A stretch of 64,000 nucleotides of DNA from Megascapheus bottae (taxonomy: Eukaryota > Chordata > Mammalia > Rodentia > Geomyidae), in assembly GCA_024803745.1 (NCBI GenBank), contig JANJXV010000130.1:1540501-1604500 (forward strand), in the 5' to 3' direction. Positions 1 through 13,317 of the stretch are shown here, one piece after another. How positions within the stretch are numbered: the stretch's first letter is position 1; every line of letters begins with the position of its first letter. A model generated the notes under the pieces. The model made no database searches. It worked only from the letters and a program-made list of their open reading frames with translations, and was not told the DNA's origin. A program made the position numbers and the translations under genes.

Positions 1-1282
1 CATACCCTGTAATCATCAGATTCTCATATGATTGGATAAAAAGATATTTGCATGATACACATGAAGCTGCCAAAATCTCTGACTGCTTAGTGCAACATCA
101 AAGTAGATGGATGTGGTCCTGGGAAGGTAAAAGACAGAAAATTCCAAAGTACTATGTCCCTCATTATAGCATCAGGTTCCGAGATTTTCCCTCAGTTCCC
201 TCAACTTGAGAAAGTTACCAAGGGAATTGCTGATAACAGTATGACTCTTCTTTATAACTGCAGGGAACCTCAGGAGAGCAGTCATTATGTTTTCCAACTG
301 TTTAAAAATAATTTCCTTTCTATAGCTGAATTTTTAATGTTTACTATCTGTAAAAGATGGTTTTAATGTACACGAAAGATGGAAGGCAAATTATCAGGAA
401 CTGCCCCTTCCCCTGGGAATTTCTATTTATAATGCGAAAGACATGAACATGAATGTAACTTCAATAGGAGTACATGAAGACATTAAATTTTAGGTAACAG
501 AAGATCAATAGAAAGGTTATGCCAGACCTGAGGGAGAAAGAATCAAACCTGCTTGTGAGAACCTCAGAAGAGAACAAAGTGTAGACTTTGAAAGAGTGAA
601 CCAGAACTCACTGGGAGGATTTCAAAATGGAGGAAATCACTGAGTAGAACTTAGGCCAAGTTCTCAGGAAAGGGGAGATCATAGGCAATGACTGGAGGCC
701 AAAAAGACTGAAGAAAGGAGTGAAAATGAAAATCAAAAAATAGGCCAATTCTACATCTGAAAAAACACTCAACTCAAATACATTATCCTCTACAATGATG
801 CAGTAAAGAAAAAGATCATGTTAGGAAAAGAACTGTAAAATCTTTTTTGTTACCTCCCAAACTGTAAGTGAAAAGTCCAGCCTTCTTCCATTCAAATTGT
901 TTGTCTCAGGTACTTATCACAGCAGTGACCAACTGACTGACACCTTATCTCTTTTTGTTTCTTCTCTGAGTCACTGTACTCTAGCAGTATTGACAACTTC
1001 ACTGTCTTGAAATAGACCTAAAGCATTTTGAGTCTACCATTTCCTCTGCTGGGAACATTCACACTCAAAGTATTTGATATCCTTGTAACAATTCCATTCC
1101 TGACAACAGCTTGGCCTTTCATCAAATGTGACATTGTTTGCTGAAACCTCCCCTGATTCATCCTTTTAAAAATTCCCTATGCTCTCTTTTTCACCTGTTG
1201 CTCTATAACCTAGGTAACTTATTTGATTATGAACATACCTATGTCTATCTATAAATATGTATACCACATTCATCTTTTAATT

Positions 1283-1400
1283 TTTGTTTTCATGAGGGCA
1301 GGAATCTCCTTTTATCTGTGTCTGTTCACTTCTGAATCTCTGAAATAGTTGTTTGGCACCTGGCAGACATTCAATTACTATTTTATAACTTAAGAAACAA
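1283..1400 (+). repeat. L2 LINE 3' end fragment
   Basis: The order GAGGGCAGGAATCTCC, then a T-rich spacer, then TTTGGCACCTGGCAGACATTCAAT follows the well-known L2 3' terminus (GAGGGCAGGGACT...GTGCCTGGCACATAGTAGGCGCTCAAT). It is diverged, as expected for a LINE that was active before the placental radiation. Boundaries are approximate. Confidence 0.55.
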
Positions 1401-3849
1401 ATAAATGGGTCAACCTGAATGAGGTTAAAATACCTCATTAAGATCATTAAGATAAAATTAAAAGTGTCAGAATACTCTATGCACATGTATGTACATGAAA
1501 AATGTGGCTTTCTGTGATTGGTTTGGGATGGCAGGGAAGGGTTTGGGATGGCAAGGAGGGAGAATAACAAAAAGGACGAGTATGCTTATGTGGACATGTC
1601 AATGTTAATGATGTCTGCAAAAAGGGACACTTTCCAGAAGAAAGTTCTATTATAAGATGCTCAAAAATGTAATTTTAAGGCCATTTGTGGAGCTGGATTC
1701 TGCATGCCAGGGGTCATCAGGACTGACATAGGTGAGAAGCTGTATGACCTCTCCACTCAGGTGTCTGCAAAGGTGTGAAGGGTGAGATAACCCAGCAGTT
1801 TAGTGTAGCAGTTTTCAAGCTGTTCTGTTTACCCAGGGGTAGCCATTTTGAGCAGAATATTAACTAAAATAATACAGTAAGTATGATCGAGTTCCTTTTG
1901 GTCCAGAGCTACTTAAAATTAAACTAAGGGTATTTCACATCCAGAATTTTCTGGCAATGACAAGGGTGAAGAAAAATTACCAAAGGCTGAACTCAAAGAA
2001 ATTAGTCTGTATTTTGCAGTTCCTATTCTCAAAGATATTGGCAGAAACATTTAATCATATGTGATCCAAAATATTTAGCTTTGGTGTTATTCACATGTTT
2101 TATTTATTATTTATATATGTTACTTACAAATTACAAGGTGTTCCTACACAGATTCTTGATACTGATATTATAAAGGGGAAGTCTAGCATTAGGTAGGAAC
2201 CTCTGTGATATCACAAAGAAGAATATACAGAAACATACTTAGTCAGATAAACAGATAGGAGTACACTCCACACATTCATCTCGGTAAATTTTCACTGAAT
2301 GAGTGGCAACATTTTGAAAGAAAATATTTAGTAGAAGGTTGTTACCTACTGTCACAATTGCTACCCTCAAACACTAGATAGTAACAGCGAAGTCCAGCTA
2401 CTGATTTAGACTGACTCAGACAAATTTCATACAAGTCAATTTTCCTCAACACTTCAGTGCCATACACCACAGCAAATGTTTATACTCACAAAATTTCCAT
2501 AAGTCAGTGTGTACTCTTACCTTACGCTGTGTCGTTCAGTATTTTTTTACAAACTAAAGTATTATAGAGAGTATTTTCGCATTGTTATTATGTGTTTTAC
2601 TTTAGTATTTGTGTATATTTATCATTTATACAACTGAAATTGTAGGGGAGTGTTTTGGTTTTTCAGGTGTCCACACCCCACCTGCTCATTCTCTCCCTCA
2701 TATTACTAGGCAGAGGTGATATTTCAAGTAAACATGCAGAGCTTCTGTTTGCCAAGGATATTTAAATATTTTCATGATGATAACTTTATTTGGAAGCCAA
2801 TTCTTTAAAAAGCCTTTAACCAGTACTCCAGATTTCCCAGCCTAGTATGTTTTTCCAGTAATTGCATATAAACGCATAGAGACAATTGCATGCTGATGCA
2901 CTCTGACTGTTACAAGGCCCTGAGCCCAACTCTGAATTCCAAAGGTAGGTTCAGCATCACCTAAAACATACATTGAGTTTAAGGGAAAAAAATTCCTGAA
3001 AGAAACTAAAGAAGGCTCACTACTCCCCTAACTTACAACTAAATATACACAAAAACAATGGTAATATGCCAAGTGAGAAAACCCCAAATCAACTCAGACC
3101 CGGTGATCATAAGGCCAGTGGGATGTGTGCACTGCACTGCACTGCTGGCCACGGCCACTGGGCTAGACCTCGTCCAGGTGAGGAAGAGGCTCCTTCTGAT
3201 ACGCTCTCCACAACTCACACGCAAGTCATTCCATACATGAGAGCACGTCTGTTTTCTTCACAACTGTTATCTGGGAATAGAGCTATCTTCTTCCTAAAAC
3301 TATTATAAAGGACTTCAAACTCCCAGAAAAAAATAGAACTATTAGTGTTTTCTGGCATTTTTACATTTGTGTTATTTAAATGTAAGAAAGAAAATGTTAC
3401 TTTCTATAAGAATGCCTCCTAAATATAACAAAGCAAAAGGGCTAAAGAGACCAGGCCGAGCAGGATTCACAATCTTCCCAGGGCTAGAAGTTCAGCAATA
3501 ATGTTTGCCTAGCAAGCAAATCCTAGAGCTGCCAAATAGAAAACAAGCAAAACCTTTTCCAATTGTATTCCCTCTGAAACATTTAAAACTTCTGCCCAAT
3601 GACAATCCTTCCTGAAAAGGCCTTCTGAGGTCAGAGATACTTAGAACTGTGCGGAAGTATCAAGTCACATGGGAACAATGCATCGATGCAGGTCTTATTA
3701 CTTGTGATTAGAGTCAGATAACTAACCTCACACTATGACTTCTAATAAACATTTCTATACTATACTATAGTATTCTTGAAAGAACTCATACTGCTTTACA
3801 CAAAACATCTGCAGCTGTGAGGAGGAAAATGTCCACTGACTCACACTGG

Positions 3850-3950
3850 AGTTGGGGTATTTTGACATCATTTTCAAGGTAAGCAAACAGAGAGAGGTTA
3901 AATGACATTGGAAAGTCACATGTTTCCTCTTTCTGAAGGAAGATGATGGT
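3850..3950 (-). repeat. MIR SINE fragment
   Basis: The pattern TTTTCAAGGTAAGCAAACAG, then AGAGAGGTTAAATGACATTG and AAAGTCACAT reads as a diverged antisense MIR core (TTTTACAGATGAGGAAACTG...AGAGAGGTTAAGTGACTTGCCCAAGGTCACA). It is an ancient tRNA-derived SINE. Ends are approximate. Confidence 0.5.
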
Positions 3951-6900
3951 TGCGTTGCAAATAAAGAGAACTTCAACCAGAGAGAATTAGTGGAGCAGTC
4001 ACAATTTGACCTTTCACCCTCTGACTGTAGCAAGCTATTAGAATTGTGTATATATGTCATCGTTATACTATTGCATGAGAAATGAATTAACTAATTTCCA
4101 TGCTGATACTCGTGCTGCTAGAAAATCATGCTTCCATTCAATTTTACATAAAAGTATACCAATGAATTTAGACTGTTCTACTAAATCTCATGTAATGTTA
4201 AGATTTTTATTATGTCAGGTAACTGAAACCATGTTCCCCATACTTCAGAATTTAACATATCAGAAAGCATGGAGAAGATACACAAATGTGTAGCTAAGTT
4301 GACAAAACTCGGGTTCCTTCTGAATTACTGTTATGTTTTTACTGCTGTCCCTGTAAGTCAGCAGTGTCAATGAGAAGCCTACTGTGTATGAATCAATAGA
4401 TAATGAGATGAGTGAAGTTTTAGGATTGGAGGCCACTAACACTAGTTCTTTGCTATAGACTTTCAATCCCAGTTACAATATAATTATACTAACCTTAATT
4501 TTCCAATGACAAATTTGAACATTTATTTGAGAATCACAAAACAGACGTTCCTCTGCTTACATGTTTCAAAATAGTACTCTTGTTGAATTTTAATGCAACC
4601 AAGACATAATTCATATCATAAAAGAGATACAAACTTGTATGAGACTTTACTTACAAGTAGTTATTTTCAGATAAATTTGTATAAGAAAGACAAGGATGTT
4701 TGTATGGCACAGAAAACATGTAAAGGGGAATTTTTAGGGATAGTTATGATTTTAACGTAGCCGAGATTATGATGGAAATCAAGACAGTCTTTACGACCCA
4801 TTTGATTGAATAGTATTGGTTAGCAAGGGTTAAGGGAGAATTTTTGGAACCAAATGTATTAAAAACTAGTTTGGAGAAAGAGAATACAATTAAATGAATA
4901 TAGAAAAAAAGAGATGATATGAGTACAAAAGGTGAGAAAAATCAAAGGAAAAGCTGTCTTTTTCCTTGTTGGTATTGTTTATATCAGTTTCCCTTTGTCC
5001 TCCTCTATCAATCTTCCCTACCTGGGAGTAACAGAACCACAAAAGCAAAATGGAAAGTATCAGTGGTAAATTAGCTTTCTTAGCTAGTGATAGATGTCTC
5101 ATAATCAGGAAAGAAATAGGATAGCAATACAAACAGAAACTCAAGTATTTTGTGGTATCCAAACTACTGCATATTCTAACAGGGTACTGGAACTAGAGTT
5201 AACAAGTTCTCATTTAACCTCCTCTTCATCTTTAAAAGCAGCACTCAAAAGTCTTCACAGCTTAACTTGACTTTCAAGATCATGCATTTGGGATGTATTT
5301 ATCATTGTTCAGAATAGGGGAGGAAAGTGCCCAGGTAAAAGAAAGGCAATTTCGCAAAATGAATTAAAGATAATTCAAGAGAAAGGAGATTGACAAAGAA
5401 AGAAACACTTGCCACAACTGCATACATTTTACTTATTTAAGGTACAGATAATGAGATTTTATAATGATCCATACATAAGATTACCACATAAATAATTTTA
5501 TTTTCTTAAAAAATGGGAAATGCTGACCAATTCTAATAGCTGAGAGATACCAGCCAGGTTTTTGAGGAAGTTATTTAGATGGGAGGAATGATGAGTACAA
5601 TAAAAGGACTCTGGATACCCCAGAACAGAAGAGCATAATAGAAGGAAATGTTTAAATAAGGAACTGTTTTAAGCAAGAGGTCATGAAGGGAATTAGCTGT
5701 TCCCACGAGTCCAGATGCTCCAAATCCACAGGAGCAATGGTAAGAATTCTATGTTTCACTGATAAGGGAATGAGGGGGATAAAAGAATTAAGCTGAAATA
5801 GACATCCTAGGAGGAACTGGTACACATGCCATGGCCATACTCCAGTTATATTTGGAAAGAAACTAAATCAGAACAATGTAATTGGAGTTACATTTCTAAA
5901 GCAGAAAATAGATGAAAAAGTAACAAATGTATGGCTTCCTTCTGCCAAGTCCTGGGTAGAGAAGGAAAAAATCCACAACTTCTCAATACTTCGCAAAGAA
6001 CCACTAGTCTTGAAAATAAGAACCAGCATCCTAGCAAAAGCAGAAAATACAGGAAACAACATCACGAGACCGAGACGTGTCACTTACTACTCAAAGTAGT
6101 GAAAGATGCAGCAAACCTGCAGATTTTAACCATAGGGTTTTGAAATAGAACAGAAAATAGGGTGCTTGAAAAAGAACAGAAGAGGTTTACTCATCCTTCT
6201 CCTTAGAGTTAAGACCAATCTCCTAGTTTGTTCCTTGGTTCTAAACAAAGTAGAAACAATCATAAGCATCTGGATAGAACATAAAATGATCCTTGTACAC
6301 TCTTCATGCAAGATAGACACCAGGAAGAAATCTTTTATTCAAGGAAGTAGGGTTTGCCCTGTTGAAGAGATAGGAGAGTGAGTAGGTAGGTGCTGGAGAA
6401 GGATCTTCTGTAGAATTATGAGTCAACCCAAGAAAACTAAATTTCTGTATCATAAAATTAGCCAACAAAACAGAAAGAACAGTTCAAAAACATGAAACTT
6501 GCTTGGCTTGATTTCTGTTTATATTGGTGAAGTACTTGCTCATTGAGGATCAATATTTCCACTGCAAACAACAAGCAAACTTGACTAAAATATAAAATGA
6601 CTTACGTCTGGAAAGCACTGGGGAGATTCCAAGGTGTTAAGAATTTGAGAACCAAGATCAAGGAGAGAGAGAAAGGATAAAAGCAAGAGACCTAAATACC
6701 AAATCACCACATGGAATGTACAAGTTCTAACATCCGAGCTGAAAATAAAATCATGGGGTAGTTGCTAAGAGATGGAGTAGGTAGATCCACTTTTAAGCTT
6801 TGTCACCAAGTTTATAAAACAAACTTTGACAGTCATAAAAGAGGACACGGGTATTTTCTGCATGATTTTACTGATGTTAAGGCTCTACTTTGCATAAAAA

Positions 6901-8060
6901 TGTTGAAAGAAAGCAACATTTGATCGTTGGCAAGTGGCATGCAGAGATGGAGAAACTTGAGAATACATATACCATACTAGCAACGCTCTCCTTTTTGAGA
7001 AGTGAATTTTAGAAGTGCCCTTAAGATAACAGTCCAATAAGTCACATTTTTATTAGTATTTGATATGTATTTTTGTGTAAAAAGAACATATGTATGTAAA
7101 TACATATGTATGTAAATACGATAAAAATTAGGCTGTATCTAGTATCGGTAACATTACTCCATTTATGAGGCAGCACTGTCATGATGTAATGACTTTCTAA
7201 AGGTCTCACCTCAACACAGCAATGAAATTCCAAAAGGGTGTAGAGGAGTCATTCCACCTGCGAACATCCTGCCCTGGATCCTCCACAGTTCATGTCTAAT
7301 TCATGTCTTCTGCAAACACAATATACATCCATTCTATACTCCATAGCTCCCCACATCCTCACGTATTCCAACAGCAACTCAACAGCAACTCACAGGTCCA
7401 AACTCTCAGCTAAATCAGACATAACTAGACCTAAAACATGATTCATCCTGAGGCAAATTCTGTCTAGCTAGGATGTTTTAAATCAAAGTGTTAAGGTTAA
7501 GTGCTTCTCAAACACAGTGGAAGGACATACATCAAAAAAGAAATGGACAACAGGACCCACGTAAATTCACACAAGGAAAGCAACATTAGACCCCAAACTC
7601 TATACCAGTTCTCTGCATGTGTTCTCTATTGGACACACAGTGGTGGTTGACACCACAAAGCCTTTGGCAACCCTGCTTATTTGGCTTTGTAAGTTCACCT
7701 ATCTTATATTTTTCTTCCACAAAGCTCTAAAGCAGAGAGAGACTGCAGAGAGGATGGGTTTTACTCCATCTTCCAGGAAATTGTTCTCCATTTCCACCAT
7801 AGATTGGCTAACTATACTTCCATCAGCATTCTGTCAAATTACCTAAGCACTCTTCTTAGAGGATTCAGACTTTCTCTACAGCACCCTTCTTTCTCCCAAT
7901 CCTCACCAGCACAAACCTCAATATGTTGCTAGTGACAATACCGGTTTTCTGGCCGGCTCTTCCAAATTCTTCTGGTTTTTATCCAGCTTCAAAGCTGCTT
8001 CCACATGTTTAACTATTTGCTATAGTGATAGTCTCACTTTTCAATATCAATTTTCTTTTT

Positions 8061-8230
8061 TAGTCTGTTTTGTGATGCAGTCGCTATACCACAGACTGGG
8101 TCAATCATAATCAGTAGAAGTTTTTTTTTGTCTCACAGTTCTGGAGACTGGGAAGTCTGAGATTGAGAGACTGCATCTGGGAGGTGCTTCGTGCTATGTC
8201 TAAAAAGACAGCAGGACAAACACAAAGTAT
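8061..8230 (-). repeat. MaLR-type LTR fragment (antisense)
   Basis: The string ACCACAGACTGGG, followed by an A-rich spacer and CTCACAGTTCTGGAGACTGGGAAGTC, is the reverse complement of the 3' region of mammalian ERVL-MaLR LTRs (CCAGAACTGTGAG...CCCAGTCTGTGGTA). It appears to be an old LTR remnant without internal sequence. The exact subfamily cannot be assigned by eye. A second copy lies at 34945-35330. Confidence 0.55.
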
Positions 8231-8724
8231 GATAGAGAGAAGAAAAAAGCTCAAAGAAATTCACCTTTTTTTGAGAGACTTTTGAGAGTTAGAAAAGCCT
8301 ACAAACCATAACAAATAATCTATTCTAAACATGGCAGTTGTAGCTGAACATCTTTGATATTTTCTCCAGTTTCTTACTAATTTAAAACACTTTGTAGTCT
8401 GTGAGCTGGGAGTTGTAAACCTTAAAAAGGTTGTATTATCAAACATTTAAAACAAATGTAGAAAAATTCATATGTAAAATCTTAATAAAAAACACATAAG
8501 AGGTAGAATACTAATTTATAGGAGCTATTTCCAAAAAAGAAATAATCTATAACTAAGTTTCAAACATGATTATGAACATAGATCACCATTTTAAAATATC
8601 TCTGGATTGAAAGAATGCCACGGTTTATAAAACTGTATTATTTCTGGTGAGATGATTTTTATGGCTAAGTAAAACAAAAGGTAAGATTTTCAGCAAAAAT
8701 TTAATATCAATCAAACTGTTTTAT

Positions 8725-8990
8725 ATTATTTCTTTTTTTCTTTTTTTATTGTAATTAATAAAAGGGTTACATGATATTTGCCAGATAGAAGGTGCATTCA
8801 TTCACATACATTAATACCCTTTCACATGTCTTGGTACCCATTAACCTCTCCCCCACCCACCACCCACCCCCTGTCTTGGTTTTACCCCTTGCCTATCAAA
8901 TTTCAAATAACCAAATACAAATAAATTCGATATATCAGATAACAAAGTGAGATACTGTAACAATATGAGTTACCCAAGGGACAGCAAAGG
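8725..8990 (-). mobile_element. L1 3' UTR copy (lineage-specific LINE-1 family)
   Basis: Read on the minus strand, this ends in ATTACAATAAAAAAAG-like A-rich sequence containing AATAAA. Before it come CCAGATAGAAGGTGCATT (as its complement) and a G-rich tract (the CCCCCACCCACCACCC stretch on the plus strand). A G-rich tract, a poly(A) signal and an A-tail are hallmarks of an L1 3' UTR. The same sequence recurs at 10240-10345 (opposite strand), 10915-11147 and 51134-51322. The element may continue upstream on its own strand to about 9390, where the plus-strand sequence stays AT-rich and otherwise unassigned. Confidence 0.75.
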
Positions 8991-9397
8991 AGATGAAAGA
9001 TAACATAGTAGATTAAGGACAACAATCATTCATTATATGGCTTTTGTTTAATTATTATAATATTTATCATCTAAGCAGAAGTGCATCTTGTGTATTGGAA
9101 ACTGCAGCACCAAATTGTTGAATTATTTCTTAACGCTGCCTCTAACTTCCTTTACATAGCAGCAATAGATTTTGTTTTGATCTTGATTTTTTTAGTGATT
9201 CAGTCCATATAGAGAATTAATAATTAATCTGGTCCTAATATCAATAGCCTGTGAAATACTAAATTAACTGACATTCCGGATTCTTAATTACTGTTTTCCA
9301 AGTTAGCATTGATCTTTTCATGGTTGGCTATGGTGCACATTAGATATCTATAAGCAGCTCCAACAGCAACTGGGACATTGTAGGGTGCTCAATAATG

Positions 9398-9503
9398 TTT
9401 TATTGTTTTTGGTCGTGGGACCTGAACTCTGGGTCTCGGCATTGGCCCTGAGCTCTTCAGCCCATAGCTACCACCCTACATCTTGAGCCACAGCACCACT
9501 TCC
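9398..9503 (-). mobile_element. Truncated ID-type SINE
   Basis: The plus strand shows TTTTTGGTCGTGGGACCTGAACTCTGGGTCT, GAGCTCTTCAG, and TTGAGCCACAGCACCACTTCC, which is the antisense of the ID-like right half of the local SINEs. The copy has only this monomer. It is bracketed by TGCTCAAT at 9386-9393 and 9504-9511, an apparent short target site duplication. Confidence 0.75.
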
Positions 9504-10239
9504 TGCTCAATGAATTTTTGTTATTATTTTAGGAACCAGAATTGGCCACCACACAATAGAAAAATTATTGCTCACAAACATCACATTAATATATAAAAGA
9601 GAATGGCTATTAATATCTTTGAAATACATTGTGAAAATATGGCAAGAAAATAAAAAGGTAGCTTGTTAATGATAATCACACTGATAAGACTTATTATTCC
9701 TTGTATATTCTACATATGTTCATTCAGCAGGTTTCTCATGTTGAGTACAACAGACTACATAAAGGTAAAGCAAAAAGTAATTCTTGTCCTATAGGATTTA
9801 GTCTAGAAAGAGAAATAGAAATCTTATTATACAGGTGAAATTTGTTTTTGTAGAGCTCACTGTGAAACCAACAGTAAAAATACCTACTTAGTATGAGGAT
9901 AACTATGTACATGTTAAGACTTGAAGGAAGAGTATAAGGGTAGGGCAATAATCTCTACCATGAAAGAAGAACCCCATACTTGGAGTTTGCAGTACATACA
10001 GAAATCTACATAATAGTTCAAGGTAGCTCTCAGGAATGAGAAACTACCAGAATAAATGAAGCTCATACCACTGAGAAAATCTGAAAAAGTTCTCAGGAAA
10101 TTTGTGAGACCTACATACATACACAGTTAATTATTTGAAATGTAAATATAATTGAGAATGCTATATTTACTTTTAAATCCGTATTCCCAGTGATCACATA
10201 AGTCCTGAGTAGAAAGTATATCAGAAGAAAAATCACAAT

Positions 10240-10345
10240 TGCAAACATGAGAAAGGGTAGTAATGTTTGTGAAGTAATATATCTTCTATCTGGCAAATAT
10301 AATATAACCCTTCTATTAATTACAATAAAAATACCTTAAAAAAGA
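10240..10345 (+). mobile_element. L1 3' end, plus strand
   Basis: This is the same 3' UTR family as at 8725, read on the plus strand: CATGAGAAAGGGTAGTAATG, CTTCTATCTGGCAAATATAA, then ATTACAATAAAAAT and an A-rich tail. AATAAA is present just before the tail. Only about 100 bp is recognisable, so it is either heavily 5'-truncated or diverged upstream. Confidence 0.7.
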
Positions 10346-10914
10346 AAATTTACATTTTCCGACAGTATTTGTGGAGCATTATATTTCTGCTTTTGTTAGC
10401 TCCAATTTCTACAGGCAGATCTACATATGAACATTCCTGGACAGTCTTCACTTTAAAATGTTGATTCAGTACCCAAGTAATTTTAACTCCCTTAGTCCAT
10501 AGGCTATGGGAGTGAAATCACAATTTCAACAAGTGCTGGAGGCCTAGGATGTATAGGTATAGGTACCAGAATATACCTAGACAGCTTTATCATATCCATG
10601 TTCCTCCATAATGCCTAATATTCTCTATGTGATCCATTCTTGTACTAGAACTATTACTCTTCAAAAACCTCAAGGTGTTCAAGGAAGAACTGAGCTTCTT
10701 TCCCAAAAGAAATGCCAGTTCCTTAATAGCAGGGTATATACCTCAGATTATATCTTAACCTTTCACCATTACAATTGTAATTATAATTAACTTTTGTTGA
10801 GTTTTTGTTGCAGACCCTGTTAAAAAGAGACTTAAATAAATTAGAGATCTAATTAAACTCGACAGTTCAGTAACTATTTCTTAAATGCTTTCCTCTCCCA
10901 CATTTTTTACATTT

Positions 10915-11600
10915 TAAATATATTTTTGTAATTAATAGAAGGGTTACATTATATTCACCAGATAGAAGGTGAATTACTTCACATACATTGATACCCTTTC
11001 TCATGTCTTGTTCCCCATTTCCCTCCCTCCATCCTCGCCACTCATCTTGTTTTCCCCCCTTCCCTATCCTATTTCAAATAACCAAATAAACATATACAAT
11101 ATATCAGATAAAAGGTAAAATACCGTTACAATATGAGGTAACCAACTCTCCCACAATTTTTTTGCCAGTCCTGGGCTTAAGCTCAGGGCCTGAGGACTGT
11201 CCCTGGACTTTCTCAAGGCTAGAACTCTACCACTTGAGCCTCAGCACCACTCCTGGCTTTTAAGTATATGGTACCAAGGAATCGAACCCGGGTCTTCATG
11301 TATGCTAGTCAAGCACTCTACCGCTACGCCAAACTCCCAGTCCACTCCCACAATTTTTATAGTTAATTTTCAACATAGCATCTAGTGAGTATCACCAATA
11401 CATTTGTTCACCCTGTGTCCCACCATTTCAGTGCCCCTCTCCCTCCCCCAAATAGATAACATACATACCAGACAAAAGGTACAGAAATCACAAGTGGTGG
11501 CAAAGGAGAAAACAGACAAACATCAAAAAGACAAAAGGCAAAAATCAAAAGGCAAACAGCAAAAACCAAAGTCTTATCTCCATCTCTTGTAGTTCATTTC
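10915..11600 (-). mobile_element. L1 3' UTR copy interrupted by a SINE
   Basis: The 3' terminal block (TTGTAATTAATAGAAGGGTT, CACCAGATAGAAGGTGAATT, then the CCCTCCCTCC region) spans about 10915-11147. A dimeric SINE interrupts at 11148-11358, and AT-rich and CTCTCCCTCCCCC-containing sequence that looks like more of the same 3' UTR continues to about 11600. The right-hand extension is inferred from character, not from a matching copy. The SINE insertion is later than the L1. Confidence 0.6.
11148..11358 (-). mobile_element. Dimeric tRNA-derived (ID-like) SINE with target site duplication
   Basis: On the minus strand the head monomer has an A box (GTAGCGGTAGAGTGCTTG-like) and B box (GGGTTCGATTCC), as in ID/tRNA-Ala-derived SINEs. 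A spacer and a second ID-like monomer (GCTCAAGTGGTAGAG...) follow, then an A-tail. The body is at 11162-11344. The 14-bp direct repeat CTCCCACAATTTTT occurs at 11148-11161 and 11345-11358, a perfect target site duplication. This proves insertion by target-primed reverse transcription into the older L1 at 10915. The tRNA-like A and B boxes are an internal RNA polymerase III promoter; activity is unknown. Confidence 0.9.
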
Positions 11601-13317
11601 TATAAATCGTATTTCTGTATGATCATATGCACATAGCTATTGAGTTTTTTGATCTAGAATGTGCCTATAATTCTCCAAGTAAAAACATTGGAAAGTAAAA
11701 GACAAAAATTCACTAGGATATGATAAAGTATACAGGACTGTGAACACTCACACTGTAAGACCAGAGGAGGATATTATTATTCTTCTCTTCCAAAATCTCA
11801 CTATATAATAAGCACTGGTATTTCTTGGCATGGTGGCTCTGAAGGCTCCTGGGCATCACCTCATTTCTATATACTTTAAAGCCAAATCAACTCTCATCTC
11901 ACCTTACCCTCTCTCCTGTATTTCTAAAATAGCTGCACAAATGGGGGTTTAAAGTGTTAAAACTATGACTGGAATTAAGAAAGGGAAACTAATGTGTGTG
12001 TCCAGTCTTAGAGATCAAGAACATGCACAAGCATTGACTTGACTCATTTAAATCTTGATGTTTTCAAGCAGTTCCTATGTTGCTCTGAGTGTCTATTAAT
12101 ACCGAGTACCCGCTCTGCCTCACTCAGCCTTCACATTACTACACCATTTCTTTTCCAGTTAGTTTACCAGATCAATATAAAGTTAAAAATGCTGATGGAA
12201 CTATTTGAAATGGAAGACTAGGAGACTTAAGGGGGATTATGTAGGCTCTCAGAAATGATTTGAAGAGTTAAATCTCTGTTGGCTTTAGAAAGATTTTTAA
12301 AATTGACATTCTGGCACATTGCTTCAAGGACATAACAACTTTGAAGTACAACAACCGAAATGATAATGCTAAAAAGAAAATATCTACTCTAGGACAGCAA
12401 AAGGCTTAAGGTAATTTGTCCCAGTAATAAGTTTTAAAAACTGTACTCTCCATGATTTGGAGATACAAATGAAACTTTATTACAGAATATGGAATTCATT
12501 CTTTGCTCTGATGGGAATACTGGCCCTAGAAAGAAAAAATACAATATTGTTATAAATTTTAAAAAGTTAAAAGTAATACAATGGCAAGCCCTCAAATCTG
12601 TCCACTAAGAATAAAACTATTGATTGTATACTTACTAAATTTAATCTGAAAAGCCTCAGAAATGTTGAATTTCTCTTTTTAGGCCCAGCCTAAAAACACT
12701 TTTTCCCTTATTTGGACATTATGTTATTTAAGATGCAGTAATTTAAACAAGAGAAACACAACCCAAATTTACTTTACATAAAGAAGAAAGTTTACAGCTC
12801 ATGTCCTGGAACGACAGTAGGTTGGGATATGATTTCCCAAAAGGTCAATAATGTCTCACAGTTTTGACAGTTTTCTCATTATCTTGCATTTCTCCTCCTT
12901 GTTCTGTTTATTCTTTGGAACCCTCTACTACACCATCCTAACAAGCTTCTAACACCAATACCCTTTGAAATAAAGACAACTGCCTCCCAAAAGTTTGATG
13001 AGAGACTCTGGAAGTTAACTTGTTGCCCCCAATAAGGCAATAAGTCAAACTCAATCATTTTGTTCAAATTTTTGGTTCATATTTCTGTACTATTACATCA
13101 ATGTGTGGTACTAGTTTTAAGGCATGGACCATTAGGGATATTGTTTTTTTCTATCTAAACATTTACCCATATCTATAAATTCTAATCTGCTTTGGTTGTT
13201 TTTGACAGACACAAATAAAATGACTTTCAAAATTATATTACTACTTGATTTGTAAAATGTACTATATTATCCATCACAAAACAGTACTATATATAATCAA
13301 CAGTTAACTAAAATATG
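11600..13317. other. AT-rich stretch, nothing recognised
   Basis: No gene or clear repeat was recognised. The longest frames are about 60 codons with no domain character. Some of the left part may still be eroded L1 sequence. Confidence 0.5.

Larger units (their letters stand above)
1..8060. other. AT-rich non-coding stretch, no gene found
   Basis: No recognisable gene. The stretch is AT-rich and largely unique to the eye, with reading frames of 101 codons or fewer on either strand and no recognisable protein domain. It holds one L2-like and one MIR-like fossil (listed separately). It also has short local duplications: an 18-bp unit repeated near 1515-1560, and a 16-bp unit containing TATGTATGTAAATACA repeated near 7085-7120. 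A slightly GC-richer patch lies at 3090-3220, but its overlapping short frames on both strands match nothing I know. Confidence 0.7.

Noticed and set aside
7080..7120. TATGTATGTAAATACA duplication considered as a regulatory tandem site
   Set aside because: Only two copies in AT-rich DNA. Slippage is the simpler explanation.
10111..10296. Frame beginning MPDRR, also seen at 51182-51478
   Set aside because: Both start in the same L1 3' UTR sequence read on its antisense strand. The shared peptide reflects the shared repeat, not a gene family.
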